This document shows positions 24,293 through 31,897 of a stretch of DNA of 35,001 bases, one piece after another. The stretch comes from Bacteroidales bacterium (GTDB lineage: Bacteria > Bacteroidota > Bacteroidia > Bacteroidales > UBA932), in assembly GCA_017480345.1 (NCBI GenBank), contig JAFVAU010000020.1:1-35001 (forward strand), given 5' to 3'. A model generated the notes under the pieces. The model ran no database searches. It saw only the letters and a list, made by a program, of their open reading frames with translations, and had not been told where the DNA came from. Positions within the stretch are counted from its first letter, which is position 1. The number at the start of each line of letters is the position of its first letter. The position numbers were made by a program, and so were the translations under genes.

Positions 24293-24322
24293 TTGCAGAA
24301 TCAAAAATAGTTTGTACCTTTG
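24293..24322 (+). promoter_or_regulatory. Promoter of the tRNA-Asp gene
   Basis: TTG at 24293-24295, a 19-bp spacer and TACCTTTG at 24315-24322 match the Bacteroidota promoter. The tRNA starts 31 bases downstream. Confidence 0.7.
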
Positions 24323-24353
24323 CAATCCCGAAAGGGAAGTTCACTGAAAACTT

Positions 24354-24428
24354 GGTGCGGTAGTTCAGTCGGTTTAGAATACCGGCCTGTCACGCCGGGG
24401 GTCGCGAGTTCGAGCCTCGTCCGCACCG
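24354..24428 (+). tRNA. tRNA-Asp (GTC anticodon)
   Basis: The 75-base gene folds into a normal cloverleaf: acceptor stem GGTGCGG/CCGCACC, anticodon stem CCGGC/GCCGG around CTGTCAC with anticodon GTC at 24389-24391, and T-arm with GTTCGAG. The 3' CCA is not encoded. The integrase gene of the mobile element follows 250 bases later, so the 3' end of this tRNA is the likely integration target. Confidence 0.97.
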
Positions 24429-24429
24429 C

Positions 24430-24474
24430 AAAGCCTCTTAAGTCCTGATTATCAATGGCTTAGGAGGCTTTTTT
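24430..24474 (+). terminator. Terminator after tRNA-Asp
   Basis: AAAGCCTCTTAAG (24430-24442) pairs with CTTAGGAGGCTTT (24459-24471), with one G-T pair and a 16-base loop, and a T run follows. Confidence 0.85.
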
Positions 24475-24570
24475 GTATGCTTTAGGGCCCATTTTCGGGG
24501 CCAAAAACACCCAAAAAACAGCTCCTTTGAGTGTAAAAAAGTGTTAAAAACTGTTAATTTTTGTCAAAAT

Positions 24571-24636
24571 CAGTGAGAAATCAGTGAGAAATCAGTGAGA
24601 ATTCATTGAGAATTCATTGAGAAAACAGTGAGAATA
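24571..24636. repeat. Six 11-bp direct repeats before the integrase gene
   Basis: Six contiguous units start at 24571, 24582, 24593, 24604, 24615 and 24626, with consensus CAkTGAGAAwT. Two inverted copies of the core (TCTCACTG at 24646-24653 and CCTCACTG at 24655-24662) follow before the integrase start. The unit length is one helical turn, so all units face the same side of the DNA. Such arrays next to a tyrosine integrase are typical of arm-type integrase or excisionase binding sites. Confidence 0.85.
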
Positions 24637-24679
24637 TGCGTGACGTCTCACTGTCCTCACTGGGAAAGGAGCTTTTGTT

Positions 24680-25960
24680 ATGGCCAAAGTAACATTCTAT
24701 CTGGACACCCGAAAGGCTGTCGAAGGGGACATTTTCCCCCTGGTGCTGAATCTGGCACACAAATGTCAAACGTCACGTATCCCCATAGGTATGCGTTTCT
24801 CCAAGGAGGATTGGGAAGCTACGCAGCTTATGCTTGCCAATGAACCGCGCGTCCGTTGGACGGCAAAGGCAGAAGAAGCGTATTCCGTGAAGGCCCAATA
24901 TGATGTGTCGCTTTCGCGTCTGGCTAAAGAAGAAGATGTTGAAGCAATGGGAGCCAAGGAAATCCGGGACAGACTGGTCGAGATGGTAACCGGCGTAAAC
25001 AAGGCCAAGATAAGGGAAAAACGGGCAAAAGCTAAGAAGAACCTGTTCCTTCCCCATTACAGGGCCTTTATGGAGAGCCGGGCTACGGCAGGAACGCGGG
25101 AGATGTACAACCGTACACTCAAGAAGATGAAGGAGTATGATGCGGAAATTGAAAACCGGACCTATGAGGAGATTGACAAGGACTGGCTCATCGGTTTTGA
25201 CGCACATTTACAGACGACCACCTGCGCCAATATCCGCAACATGCATTTCCGGAACATCCGAGCCGCGTTCAACGGAGCTATTGACGATGACCTGACTACC
25301 TGCGACCCTTTCCGCAAGTTCAAGCTCCCCAAACTGGAGGAAACCCGCAAGCGTGCGCTTACGCTGGAGCAGATCCAGATGCTGAAATGCTATCCCTGTG
25401 AGCCCTGGCAGGAGGAATACCGTGATTTATTTATGCTCCAGTTCTATCTTATAGGTGTGAACCTGGTGGACCTTCTTACTGCAAAGCCGGAAGATATTGT
25501 GAACGGACGCTTTGAGTACCGAAGGGACAAAACCCACAAACTATACTCCATCAAGATTGAGAAGGAGGCGATGGACATTATTGAAAAATATCGGGGAAAG
25601 GATTATCTCCTATCCCCGATGGAACGGTACACCAACCACAAAAATTATATGCAGCATATGAACCGTGCGCTTCAGAAAATCGGCCTTCATTACACCACTT
25701 CCCAGGAAAAGAAGGGGCAAGCGCTTTTTCCTGATATTACTACCTACTGGTCGAGGCATACATGGGCGACCGTGGCATCCTCTCTGGACATTCCCATGGA
25801 GCTCATTGGCCGGGCGTTAGGGCACTCCTGGGTGAACAAAACCATTACCTCCGTTTATATCGACTTTGATACGCGTAAGGTGGACGATGCCAACAGGATG
25901 GTCATAGACGCGGTTTTAGGTAAAAAGAGCAAGGCAAGAAAGAAGAAAGCAGTTGCCTAG
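24680..25960 (+). CDS. Tyrosine recombinase / integrase of the mobile element
   Basis: The 426-residue protein has an N-terminal arm-binding domain (about 1-100), a core-binding SAM-like domain (about 115-225) and a C-terminal catalytic domain. Box II reads YWSRHTWAT with Arg359, GHS carries His382, and nucleophile Tyr393 lies in SVYIDFD; the beta-hairpin lysine region is YRRDKTHKLY. The box I arginine is absent: the segment reads LIGVNLVDLL. IntDOT of the Bacteroides conjugative transposon also lacks this arginine and still works. Its place beside tRNA-Asp and the 11-bp repeats fits site-specific integration. It converges with the excisionase-like gene with a 4-base overlap. Confidence 0.93.
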   Translation: MAKVTFYLDTRKAVEGDIFPLVLNLAHKCQTSRIPIGMRFSKEDWEATQLMLANEPRVRWTAKAEEAYSVKAQYDVSLSRLAKEEDVEAMGAKEIRDRLVEMVTGVNKAKIREKRAKAKKNLFLPHYRAFMESRATAGTREMYNRTLKKMKEYDAEIENRTYEEIDKDWLIGFDAHLQTTTCANIRNMHFRNIRAAFNGAIDDDLTTCDPFRKFKLPKLEETRKRALTLEQIQMLKCYPCEPWQEEYRDLFMLQFYLIGVNLVDLLTAKPEDIVNGRFEYRRDKTHKLYSIKIEKEAMDIIEKYRGKDYLLSPMERYTNHKNYMQHMNRALQKIGLHYTTSQEKKGQALFPDITTYWSRHTWATVASSLDIPMELIGRALGHSWVNKTITSVYIDFDTRKVDDANRMVIDAVLGKKSKARKKKAVA

Positions 25961-26157
25961 GTCCCGATTTTTTGGAAACAGCGCCGTATGTCCCGTCCGT
26001 AGACATACGGCCTGTTTGAGTATTTGTACCTAAGCGGCGTTATCCAGCCAAGGTTTATCAGCTTGTACAGATGCGGCCGAGAAATGCCAAGGATTTTGGC
26101 GGCGGCGGAGATGGAGTATCGGCCCGTCTCGGAGATGGGCGGTAATTCGGCAACCAT
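25957..26157 (-). CDS. Excisionase-like small HTH DNA-binding protein
   Basis: The 66-residue protein carries a MerR/HTH_17-type helix-turn-helix, YSISAAAKILGISRPHLYKLINLG (about 13-36), followed by a basic wing (RYKYSNRPYVYGRDIRRCF). Size and motif resemble excisionases that direct integrases toward excision in Bacteroides elements. Its 3' end overlaps the convergent integrase gene by 4 bases. It lies 5 bases after the primase-like gene. Excision is inferred from position and family. Confidence 0.75.
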   Translation of the reverse strand: MVAELPPISETGRYSISAAAKILGISRPHLYKLINLGWITPLRYKYSNRPYVYGRDIRRCFQKIGT

Positions 26158-26162
26158 AATAC

Positions 26163-27065
26163 CTATCTCCCCATTCCCAGGCCGGCCTGGTATCCACGGG
26201 ATGCTTGAAGCAATTCATTGAGGTCATTGTGTTGATTATATAGCGGAGACATATCCTTCACCTCTTTCCCGTCCATTATTTGAGTAATACGTCGCAGACA
26301 CTCTCGACCTGCTTCGTCGTTGTCCAGAAAACACGTCGCCGACTGATGAGCGGCAATGTATTCCTTTGCTTGGTTTATGTTCGCAGTGGAATTGAGAACA
26401 ACTGTGTCACAGCCAGGCCTGTCATCTCCTTGCATTACGCGCCAAGATAGGAAATCAAAGAAACCCTCAAAAATGGCCACGTTAGCCGAAGAGGGAGACT
26501 TGGAGATTTGTCCCGTGGGCGTGAGTGTTGTGATGGCCGCCCTGTCCGTCGACTTAATACCTGAAGGTGAACTCATCGCAAAGCCTCCGGCATTGTTTGG
26601 GAATCCCAGCATCGTAAAGTTCTGCTGCTTTTTCGGATTATATACCCGTACTTGCTTGCAGTAAAACTGAGCCAGTCGTAGCGGAATTCCTCGAATCTCC
26701 AGATAGCGCGGAATGTAGTTCCCTCCTATCTCTCTTACGGAAGTGATATGGCTGCGGTCCTTGTCGGTGTCTCTTTTCAGATTGGCCTTGGCCTCTTCTA
26801 TAGCCTGCAGCTCCGGAGACAGTGAGATGATGTAGCGAATTGCCTCAGCCTTAGAACAGCGCAGGATGAGTTGGACCAGTTCGACGTTGGTCCCACCCCG
26901 GCCGATTCCGAAGTCATACCAAAGATTCTTCTTTTCATCAATGTGCAGCGAAGGATTCTTTTCGTCCCTCAGTGGTGAGTACCACCAGTCGTCGGACTTA
27001 CCCTGCTTCGCTTCCAGGGCTTCCAGGATCTTCCTCAAGGGGAAGCTGTAAACCGGATTGTTCAT
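26163..27065 (-). CDS. TOPRIM primase-like protein of the mobile element
   Basis: The 300-residue protein has an N-terminal primase-like segment (WWYSPLRDEKNPSLHIDEKKNLWYDFG, about 27-53) and a C-terminal TOPRIM domain with Glu200 in VAIFEGFFDF and DND at 248-250 in CFLDNDEAGRE. The zinc ligands of real DnaG CHC2 domains are not seen in the N-terminal part. Proteins of this layout are common on Bacteroidota mobilizable elements and may prime or assist DNA replication after transfer. It is first of a two-gene minus unit with the excisionase-like gene. Confidence 0.85.
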   Translation of the reverse strand: MNNPVYSFPLRKILEALEAKQGKSDDWWYSPLRDEKNPSLHIDEKKNLWYDFGIGRGGTNVELVQLILRCSKAEAIRYIISLSPELQAIEEAKANLKRDTDKDRSHITSVREIGGNYIPRYLEIRGIPLRLAQFYCKQVRVYNPKKQQNFTMLGFPNNAGGFAMSSPSGIKSTDRAAITTLTPTGQISKSPSSANVAIFEGFFDFLSWRVMQGDDRPGCDTVVLNSTANINQAKEYIAAHQSATCFLDNDEAGRECLRRITQIMDGKEVKDMSPLYNQHNDLNELLQASRGYQAGLGMGR

Positions 27066-27092
27066 ACCCTACAAATCTTTCGTTAAACTTTT

Positions 27093-27124
27093 TTTGGTGG
27101 ATACAAAAATTCGCCTTATCTTTG
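27093..27124 (+). promoter_or_regulatory. Promoter of the small HTH regulator gene
   Basis: TTTG at 27093-27096, a 20-bp spacer and TATCTTTG at 27117-27124 give a full match to the Bacteroidota promoter. A GTCC-N6-TTGGGA motif starts at its last base. Confidence 0.75.
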
Positions 27125-27139
27125 TCCAAGAATTTGGGA
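27124..27139 (+). promoter_or_regulatory. GTCC-N6-TTGGGA motif, copy 1
   Basis: GTCCAAGAATTTGGGA overlaps the last base of the -7 box and the transcription start of the HTH gene. The surrounding TTTGTCC....ATTTGGGAC block recurs on the minus strand at 31664-31683. Confidence 0.6.
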
Positions 27140-27184
27140 CAATGTAAGTATATTTTTGTTCAAGTCTTTATTATTGGTAACTAA

Positions 27185-27200
27185 TCCCAATTTTACGGAC
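27185..27200 (-). promoter_or_regulatory. GTCC-N6-TTGGGA motif, inverted copy 2
   Basis: TCCCAATTTTACGGAC is the reverse complement of the same pattern (GTCC-N6-TTGGGA), 61 bp from copy 1, in the untranslated leader of the HTH gene. Confidence 0.55.
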
Positions 27201-27256
27201 TCGCCACAAAGAAAAACAAGTTCCCGGAAATACGCAAATTTCAACACACAGTTTTT

Positions 27257-27562
27257 ATGGAAAATCAGGTGGAAAAAGTGGCAAAAGCAAATGCCACAGA
27301 GAGCGCTGAGAAGCCGATTTCGCGCAATGTCAGGCGCGTTTTGCCCGGAAAGAAAAAAGGAACTCGTCTTCGTCCAATTTTTGATCTTCTGGTGGACCAG
27401 AATACCTCTATTTCGGAGCTTGCCCGTAGATGCGGGATTGCCAAACAGAGCATGAGCACTCGTTTTTCCGTGGATGATTGCCGTTTGTCGGATCTGGAAA
27501 AGATGGCCGATGCCCTAGGCTATGAGGCTACGATAGTGCTCACACCCAAGAAAGAGGCCTAG
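27257..27562 (+). CDS. Small HTH regulator of the mobile element
   Basis: The 101-residue protein has a basic N-terminal extension and a Cro/C1-like helix-turn-helix, SISELARRCGIAKQSMSTRF (about 51-70), followed by LSDLEKMADALGYEATIVLTP, the usual last helix and strand. Its strong promoter carries a GTCC-N6-TTGGGA motif, and the same motif occurs before the mob genes, which makes it a candidate for an autoregulated repressor of both. It is convergent with the coupling protein gene, with a 4-base overlap at the stop codons. Confidence 0.8.
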   Translation: MENQVEKVAKANATESAEKPISRNVRRVLPGKKKGTRLRPIFDLLVDQNTSISELARRCGIAKQSMSTRFSVDDCRLSDLEKMADALGYEATIVLTPKKEA

Positions 27563-29454
27563 CCTTTTCCTTTTCCCATCTCTTCCTGCACGAAGTTGGC
27601 CACTTCCAGTCGGATACGCTTGTAGTTCTGTTCTACCAGAAGCCGCATCTGTACTTCCGAAAGGTCGATGAGTTTTGGGACGCTGGCGTTGCTTTTCGGT
27701 GGCAATCCGGCATCAATCTCACCGCAGAAGACTTTGGGATGGATTTTTTGTTTGAAAGTATCAGCTATATAGCCACAGAAGGAGCCCTGGGACAGGGCTT
27801 CTATTTTATCCGGAGGTAGCACATCTCTCAACTGATAAGAAATCGTCAGGTGTTCGGACGTATCTCCCTGCTGAAGAGAATGGCTCTCTTTCTCAGCCTT
27901 GCCGAATGATTGGGCAAGTTCTTTTGCTGTATCTCCCTTTACTGCTCCAGCGAACACATTCCCCACAGTATTGAAAATAACCTCGGATTCTTTATCATCA
28001 TAGTCCCGAACGAGCTGACTCTTGTCCTGGGCGCCGATGACAACGGCTACTTTGTTGCTTCGACCGGTGTCGATGAGGTTGTCCAAGCCCTTCAGATAAA
28101 TGGTGGGCAGTTCGTCTATGAGAATCCCGCTATGCATCTTGCCGGGGACGTTCACCTGCTTGAAAAGCTGGGACATCATCAGTGCCAGAGTCGTTCCGTA
28201 CACCGACTGGCGGCGAGGGTTATTGGCAATACAGACAATCTTAGGCTCTTCTGGGTTGTTTATATCCAAAGAGAAATCGTCTCCCGAAAGAATCCAGTAC
28301 AGTGTTTTAGAAGAAAACCTGTTAAGCGGGACGCGTGCCGAAGCTATCTGGCCCTGTAGCTGCTCAAAGGCATTGTCCTTCATGGCATCCATAAACGTGT
28401 TACGCTTGACCTCGAGCTCGTCATAGCGCTCCAGAATGTCAAAGACCGCACGGTAGTCCTGGCCCATCAGTTCAATCAGATGCGGGAAGGTGCAATACTT
28501 TCCTTTCTTGTATATCTTAAGGAACCAGATGAGGAGGTCTACGTAACACCGGGCACTTAGTGTAAAGAAGTCATTACTGTTCTTCTCCTCGCCACGGTTG
28601 GCATTCTTCAAGATAAGCTCGGCGATTTCTGTGGAATCTACCGGGTCCTGCAGATAGCGCGGATGGATGGGATTGAACCGGTGCGAGTGCAGCGGATCAT
28701 CGAAATTTACCACGAACATTTTCGGTTTCATTGGATAGCAATCATAGTTATCCAGCAGTTCATTCAGCACCCGTTCAGTCAAGTCCGGAGCTTTGTAGTC
28801 GTACACGCATAGAGCATACCCTTTTTGCACCATACCCCTGATGTATGGGCCATAGACGCTGTATGATTTGCCGGAGCCCGGCGTTCCCAGTACCATAGTT
28901 CCACGCTGCGGAGAAACCACATTCACATAGCCCTTGCGAAGTTTCTTCTTATATTGATAGGTTATGGGGATATTGATGCTGTCCTCGTTTTCGATGAGTT
29001 CTTCACACTGAGGAAACGTATCCCAGTAATCCGGCAAATCTCCGTCGAAGCTCCGGTAAAGTCTTCCCAGAGCAATGGCCCCAAACAGATACAGTAGGTA
29101 CCCAGTGACCGAAATGATTACAAAGATAATTCCTGGGGGAAGCATGCCGGCACCCAGGAACAGTGCTAATCCGGAGACCATTAGCCCGACAATCAGCTTC
29201 CAGTCTGTATGCTTTGAACTCCCGCTTCTTACAAACGCATAAAGCGAGACAAAGAATAAGCATGCCAGCCTGACTGGCAACTGCGCCGCCATGCTTCCAG
29301 AAAGGTAGAAATTCCTTACGATGTTATCCGTGAGCCAGTTGCTCAGGCCCAGGGCTACCCACATAGGATAGGCATAGTAGTAAACGATAAAAACAAGGAT
29401 TCCTCCCGACAGGAGGAAAAACCACGTGTACATGGGTTTGGTCTCTTTTTCCAT
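27559..29454 (-). CDS. VirD4/TraG-type coupling ATPase (Bacteroidota MobC)
   Basis: The 631-residue protein has four predicted membrane segments near the N-terminus (about 10-130) and a cytoplasmic ATPase domain with Walker A GTPGSGKS (191-198) and Walker B SGILIDELPT. GAQDKSQLVRDYDD and similar RecA-fold segments follow. Coupling proteins bring the relaxase-DNA complex to the type IV secretion channel. ATG 29454 gives the family-like N-terminus MEKETKPMYTWFF; the open frame extends to 29553 but that would run into the relaxase gene. It starts 4 bases after the relaxase stop. Confidence 0.9.
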   Translation of the reverse strand: MEKETKPMYTWFFLLSGGILVFIVYYYAYPMWVALGLSNWLTDNIVRNFYLSGSMAAQLPVRLACLFFVSLYAFVRSGSSKHTDWKLIVGLMVSGLALFLGAGMLPPGIIFVIISVTGYLLYLFGAIALGRLYRSFDGDLPDYWDTFPQCEELIENEDSINIPITYQYKKKLRKGYVNVVSPQRGTMVLGTPGSGKSYSVYGPYIRGMVQKGYALCVYDYKAPDLTERVLNELLDNYDCYPMKPKMFVVNFDDPLHSHRFNPIHPRYLQDPVDSTEIAELILKNANRGEEKNSNDFFTLSARCYVDLLIWFLKIYKKGKYCTFPHLIELMGQDYRAVFDILERYDELEVKRNTFMDAMKDNAFEQLQGQIASARVPLNRFSSKTLYWILSGDDFSLDINNPEEPKIVCIANNPRRQSVYGTTLALMMSQLFKQVNVPGKMHSGILIDELPTIYLKGLDNLIDTGRSNKVAVVIGAQDKSQLVRDYDDKESEVIFNTVGNVFAGAVKGDTAKELAQSFGKAEKESHSLQQGDTSEHLTISYQLRDVLPPDKIEALSQGSFCGYIADTFKQKIHPKVFCGEIDAGLPPKSNASVPKLIDLSEVQMRLLVEQNYKRIRLEVANFVQEEMGKGKG

Positions 29455-29458
29455 AATC

Positions 29459-30727
29459 TTATCTTCTTTGCGGGCCGATAGGCTTTTTGTGCGGCCCGTA
29501 TCTCCTGTCCTCATTCTTTCTGTTCCGGCCCATAGCTGCAATCTCCAGCGCATCTTCCAGAAGTTCTTTTAAGATGCTTGTTTTGCGCTGAGGAGTAATC
29601 GGCTTGCCAGCCTCCCAAACTTCCTTGCGCACCTTTTCCACGGAAGAAACCGGAAGGCCTTTAAGATTTCCGCTAAAGACTGTGTGTTTGGCGTGGTCGA
29701 TATAAGTAACATCTTTGACAGTACCGTCCTTTCCCTTTGTGACAATCATAGAGATATTCTTCTTGGCCAGTAGCTTATTCACCTCGCGTTTGTCCTTGCC
29801 GTCCGCCAGGGCTTTGGCTACAATACCCACAAGTCTGGCCTCTTCTACTTCTTTGTCTCTGCCTTTTTCGGCTTCCATGTGCAGGACTACACCCTCCAGG
29901 CTAGGGATGTCCAAATACTTTTCATGAATACGGTCTGTACACCTCGTACCCCTTTTGAGGTCTATTCCGGAGTAAGTCAGATAGAGTTTTCGCACGCTTT
30001 TGGGAAGGTCAACGGCAACGCCAAAGTGTTTCATTAGGGCCTTGAATTGGTCGATGGATGTGAAATGGTATTTCATAGCCTGCTTCACTATCTCCTCCAT
30101 CTGCTTCTTGGCACCTCCTTTCGATTTGTCAAAGCGCAGGTAGATTACTCGGGGATCCTCCAACAACTCTGCATCTTCTGGGAGATAATCTGGAGGCGGA
30201 TTCTTTTCCAGCCATTGTTCAAATGCCTCCGGGTCTTTGTAAGGGTTCGGAACATGATCCTGTTTAACGGATTCCTTGCCGTTCCCGATGACGAAGCCAT
30301 ACTTCTTCGCAAGTTGTTCCAGCAGTTTCTGGCAGCGACGGTGTTCGTTGGAATCATTGATTTTCTTGCCGGTTTTGTCCACTCGGACTGACACTACGTG
30401 ATAGTGTTCCCTCTCGATATCGTTGTGACGGAAAATGATGAAGGGCTGGGCGCCATAGCCCAGACCCTCCATCAATTCGCGCGTGAAAGCCACAACTTTT
30501 CCATCTGTCATCTTATCCTTTGGCCCTGGATTAATGGACATATGGAAAGAGGGTTTTCGGCAGCGCCCGCGACCATTCTCATAATGAATCAAGGTGTCCA
30601 ATGGATTCTGGACGTCGTCAATATTCTCCATATAGAGGATGGTTGCCACTCCGTTTTCCACCTTGAAATCATTATAGTTGAATGACGAGGTTACGCTCTC
30701 TGCTGCTGGGCTGATTTTTACTACCAT
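29459..30727 (-). CDS. Relaxase / mobilization nuclease (MobP-like)
   Basis: The 422-residue protein has the relaxase HUH motif HNDIEREHYHVVSVRVD at 101-117, whose histidines (101, 108, 110) bind the metal ion, and a plausible catalytic tyrosine in the N-terminal segment (FNYNDF at 16-21). This family (relaxase/mobilization nuclease domain) nicks oriT and stays covalently bound to the 5' end of the transferred strand. The rest of the protein is basic and helical. It overlaps the small SSB-like gene by 1 base and is followed by the coupling protein gene, so the mob genes form one operon. Confidence 0.93.
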   Translation of the reverse strand: MVVKISPAAESVTSSFNYNDFKVENGVATILYMENIDDVQNPLDTLIHYENGRGRCRKPSFHMSINPGPKDKMTDGKVVAFTRELMEGLGYGAQPFIIFRHNDIEREHYHVVSVRVDKTGKKINDSNEHRRCQKLLEQLAKKYGFVIGNGKESVKQDHVPNPYKDPEAFEQWLEKNPPPDYLPEDAELLEDPRVIYLRFDKSKGGAKKQMEEIVKQAMKYHFTSIDQFKALMKHFGVAVDLPKSVRKLYLTYSGIDLKRGTRCTDRIHEKYLDIPSLEGVVLHMEAEKGRDKEVEEARLVGIVAKALADGKDKREVNKLLAKKNISMIVTKGKDGTVKDVTYIDHAKHTVFSGNLKGLPVSSVEKVRKEVWEAGKPITPQRKTSILKELLEDALEIAAMGRNRKNEDRRYGPHKKPIGPQRR

Positions 30728-31032
30728 CAGCTTTCTTTGGCTACGGGAGCCAGATCCAGGTTCTGGACCCAGACATCCAAATTAACAAAGGTTTTGTTGT
30801 CCTTGGAAACAACGGCCACTTTGAGCGTTCCCATCACTGTGACAAAGCGTCCTTTCTTGAGATACTCCGCTACGCCGGTCTTCTTCATCCGGCAGGTGTA
30901 GTAAGTGGGCTTTTCCTCTTTTTCACGGCCGTCATTTACCGCCACATCGAAACGAATGAATTCGTTCCCTTCTTTGCCCGGAACAATCTCGCAATCCTTG
31001 GCCAGATTGCCGGAAATAATCACATTCTGCAT
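30727..31032 (-). CDS. Small single-strand DNA-binding protein (SSB-like)
   Basis: The 101-residue protein has an OB-fold of the SSB family: NVIISGNLAKDCEIV, FIRFDVAVNDG, TYYTCRMKKTGVAEYLKKGRFVTVMG and VNLDVWVQNLDL follow the SSB order. It stops right after the OB-fold, so the acidic partner-binding tail of housekeeping SSB is missing. Its place inside the mob operon suggests it coats the transferred strand or serves the relaxosome. ATG 31032 (MQNVIISG) is used; an upstream TTG at 31038 is possible. Confidence 0.88.
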   Translation of the reverse strand: MQNVIISGNLAKDCEIVPGKEGNEFIRFDVAVNDGREKEEKPTYYTCRMKKTGVAEYLKKGRFVTVMGTLKVAVVSKDNKTFVNLDVWVQNLDLAPVAKES

Positions 31033-31050
31033 ACGCAATTCTTTTTGAAG

Positions 31051-31479
31051 TTAAACTTTATTATCGCTGTCTCCGGAGCCTGGAGATTCAGTTTCCATAA
31101 CACGGGTATATGCTTCATTAACCAACGTTGTCATACCTTCCATCATCTTTTTCATCTCCAACATATCCCTGTCTATATCGCGTGCATTTACTATTAGGTT
31201 TCCCTTCTTGTCACGCAACTTTGCCAGGGTATTCAGGGTCTTCACTCGCTGGTTGTAGTTGACGCCTATCTGGCGGATTTCTGAACGAAGCATGGCTACC
31301 TGGCGGACTAGATTGGGGTCTGTTTTACTATAGTTTCTCCGTTGTAGACGGATTGAAAACAATGCATCACGAATATAAATGGACATGGACCTATAGCCAG
31401 ACAGCTCCATCTTCATCCTAAGTGTTTCATACTCTTTTTCAGTCAGGCGGACTGAAACTTTACGACTCAACAAATCCAT
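31051..31479 (-). CDS. Ribbon-helix-helix relaxosome accessory protein (MobC/NikA-like)
   Basis: The 142-residue protein begins with the ribbon-helix-helix pattern KVSVRLTEKEYETLRMKMELSGYRSMSIYIRDAL (about 7-40), followed by the region LRSEIRQIGVNYNQRVKTLN (about 84-103) typical of MobC-type relaxosome proteins. These bind oriT and help the relaxase open it. It is the first gene of the mob operon, with the candidate oriT just upstream and the SSB-like gene 18 bases downstream. Confidence 0.88.
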   Translation of the reverse strand: MDLLSRKVSVRLTEKEYETLRMKMELSGYRSMSIYIRDALFSIRLQRRNYSKTDPNLVRQVAMLRSEIRQIGVNYNQRVKTLNTLAKLRDKKGNLIVNARDIDRDMLEMKKMMEGMTTLVNEAYTRVMETESPGSGDSDNKV

Positions 31480-31497
31480 ATCAACTCAATTTTATTA

Positions 31498-31561
31498 CCA
31501 CGGCAAAAGCCCACGGCAGTGCAAGACGGCCCGCCAGGGACGGTGTTTGTCCGACAAACAC
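31498..31561. other. Candidate origin of transfer (oriT)
   Basis: Directly before the relaxosome gene lie a direct repeat CCACGGCA (31498-31505, 31511-31518) and a perfect 9-bp-arm inverted repeat GTGTTTGTC-C-GACAAACAC (31543-31561). A GC-rich stretch AAGACGGCCCGCCAGGGACG lies between them. In mobilizable elements the nick site usually lies beside such an inverted repeat, close to the mob genes. The nick position cannot be read from the sequence. Confidence 0.6.
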
Positions 31562-31618
31562 ACATCTTGCTTTTTGAGCTAAGCCCAAAAACGAAATCCT
31601 GTTCCAAAGAACTCCGCG

Positions 31619-31649
31619 CAAAAGTAAGAATAGTTTTGATAAAGTCCAA
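31619..31649 (-). promoter_or_regulatory. Promoter of the mob operon
   Basis: On the minus strand TTGG (31646-31649), a 19-bp spacer and TACTTTTG (31619-31626) match the Bacteroidota promoter. The transcript would carry the oriT region as a leader of about 135 bases. The -33 box lies in a GTCC-N7-TTGGA copy. Confidence 0.65.
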
Positions 31650-31680
31650 GCGATTTGGATTGCGTCCCAAATATTAGGAC
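31644..31680. promoter_or_regulatory. Two GTCC/TTGGGA motif copies at the mob promoter
   Basis: GTCCAAGCGATTTGGAT at 31644-31660 is a degenerate copy with a 7-bp spacer and covers the -33 box. TCCCAAATATTAGGAC at 31665-31680 is a clean inverted copy just upstream. Together with the two copies at 27124 and 27185 they suggest common control of the mob operon and the HTH gene. Confidence 0.55.
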
Positions 31681-31753
31681 AAATGAAAAATGTTTGTTAT
31701 GTTTGCACGTTGACTTGTTGCGGCGTGAACGCGTGTCCTTGTAAAGGCGTAAA

Positions 31754-31878
31754 CGCGTTGATGTGTTAACGAGAGTACGGGTTTACTCGATGACGTGTTC
31801 ACCAGTGAGCGTGTTGATGGGTAAACGAGATAACACGATTACGCGTTGCAGAGTTGACGTGTTGATTTGTAAACGGAT
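31754..31878. repeat. 21-bp iteron-like repeats before the small gene at 31898
   Basis: Three 21-bp copies with consensus CGyGTTGATkkGTwAACGrGA lie at 31754-31774, 31810-31830 and 31858-31878, spaced 56 and 48 bp. Between them and to the left (from about 31706) are partial copies such as CGTTGACTTGTTGCGG and GACGTGTTCACCAG. The whole 170-bp stretch reads like a degenerate iteron array of CGTGTT/AACGCG words. It could be a replication origin, a partition site or a regulator binding array. Confidence 0.7.
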
Positions 31879-31897
31879 GAAAAGAAAGGAGATGTTT

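Noticed and set aside
24571-24636. CRISPR array
   Set aside because: Eleven-base units without spacers are iterons, not CRISPR repeats.
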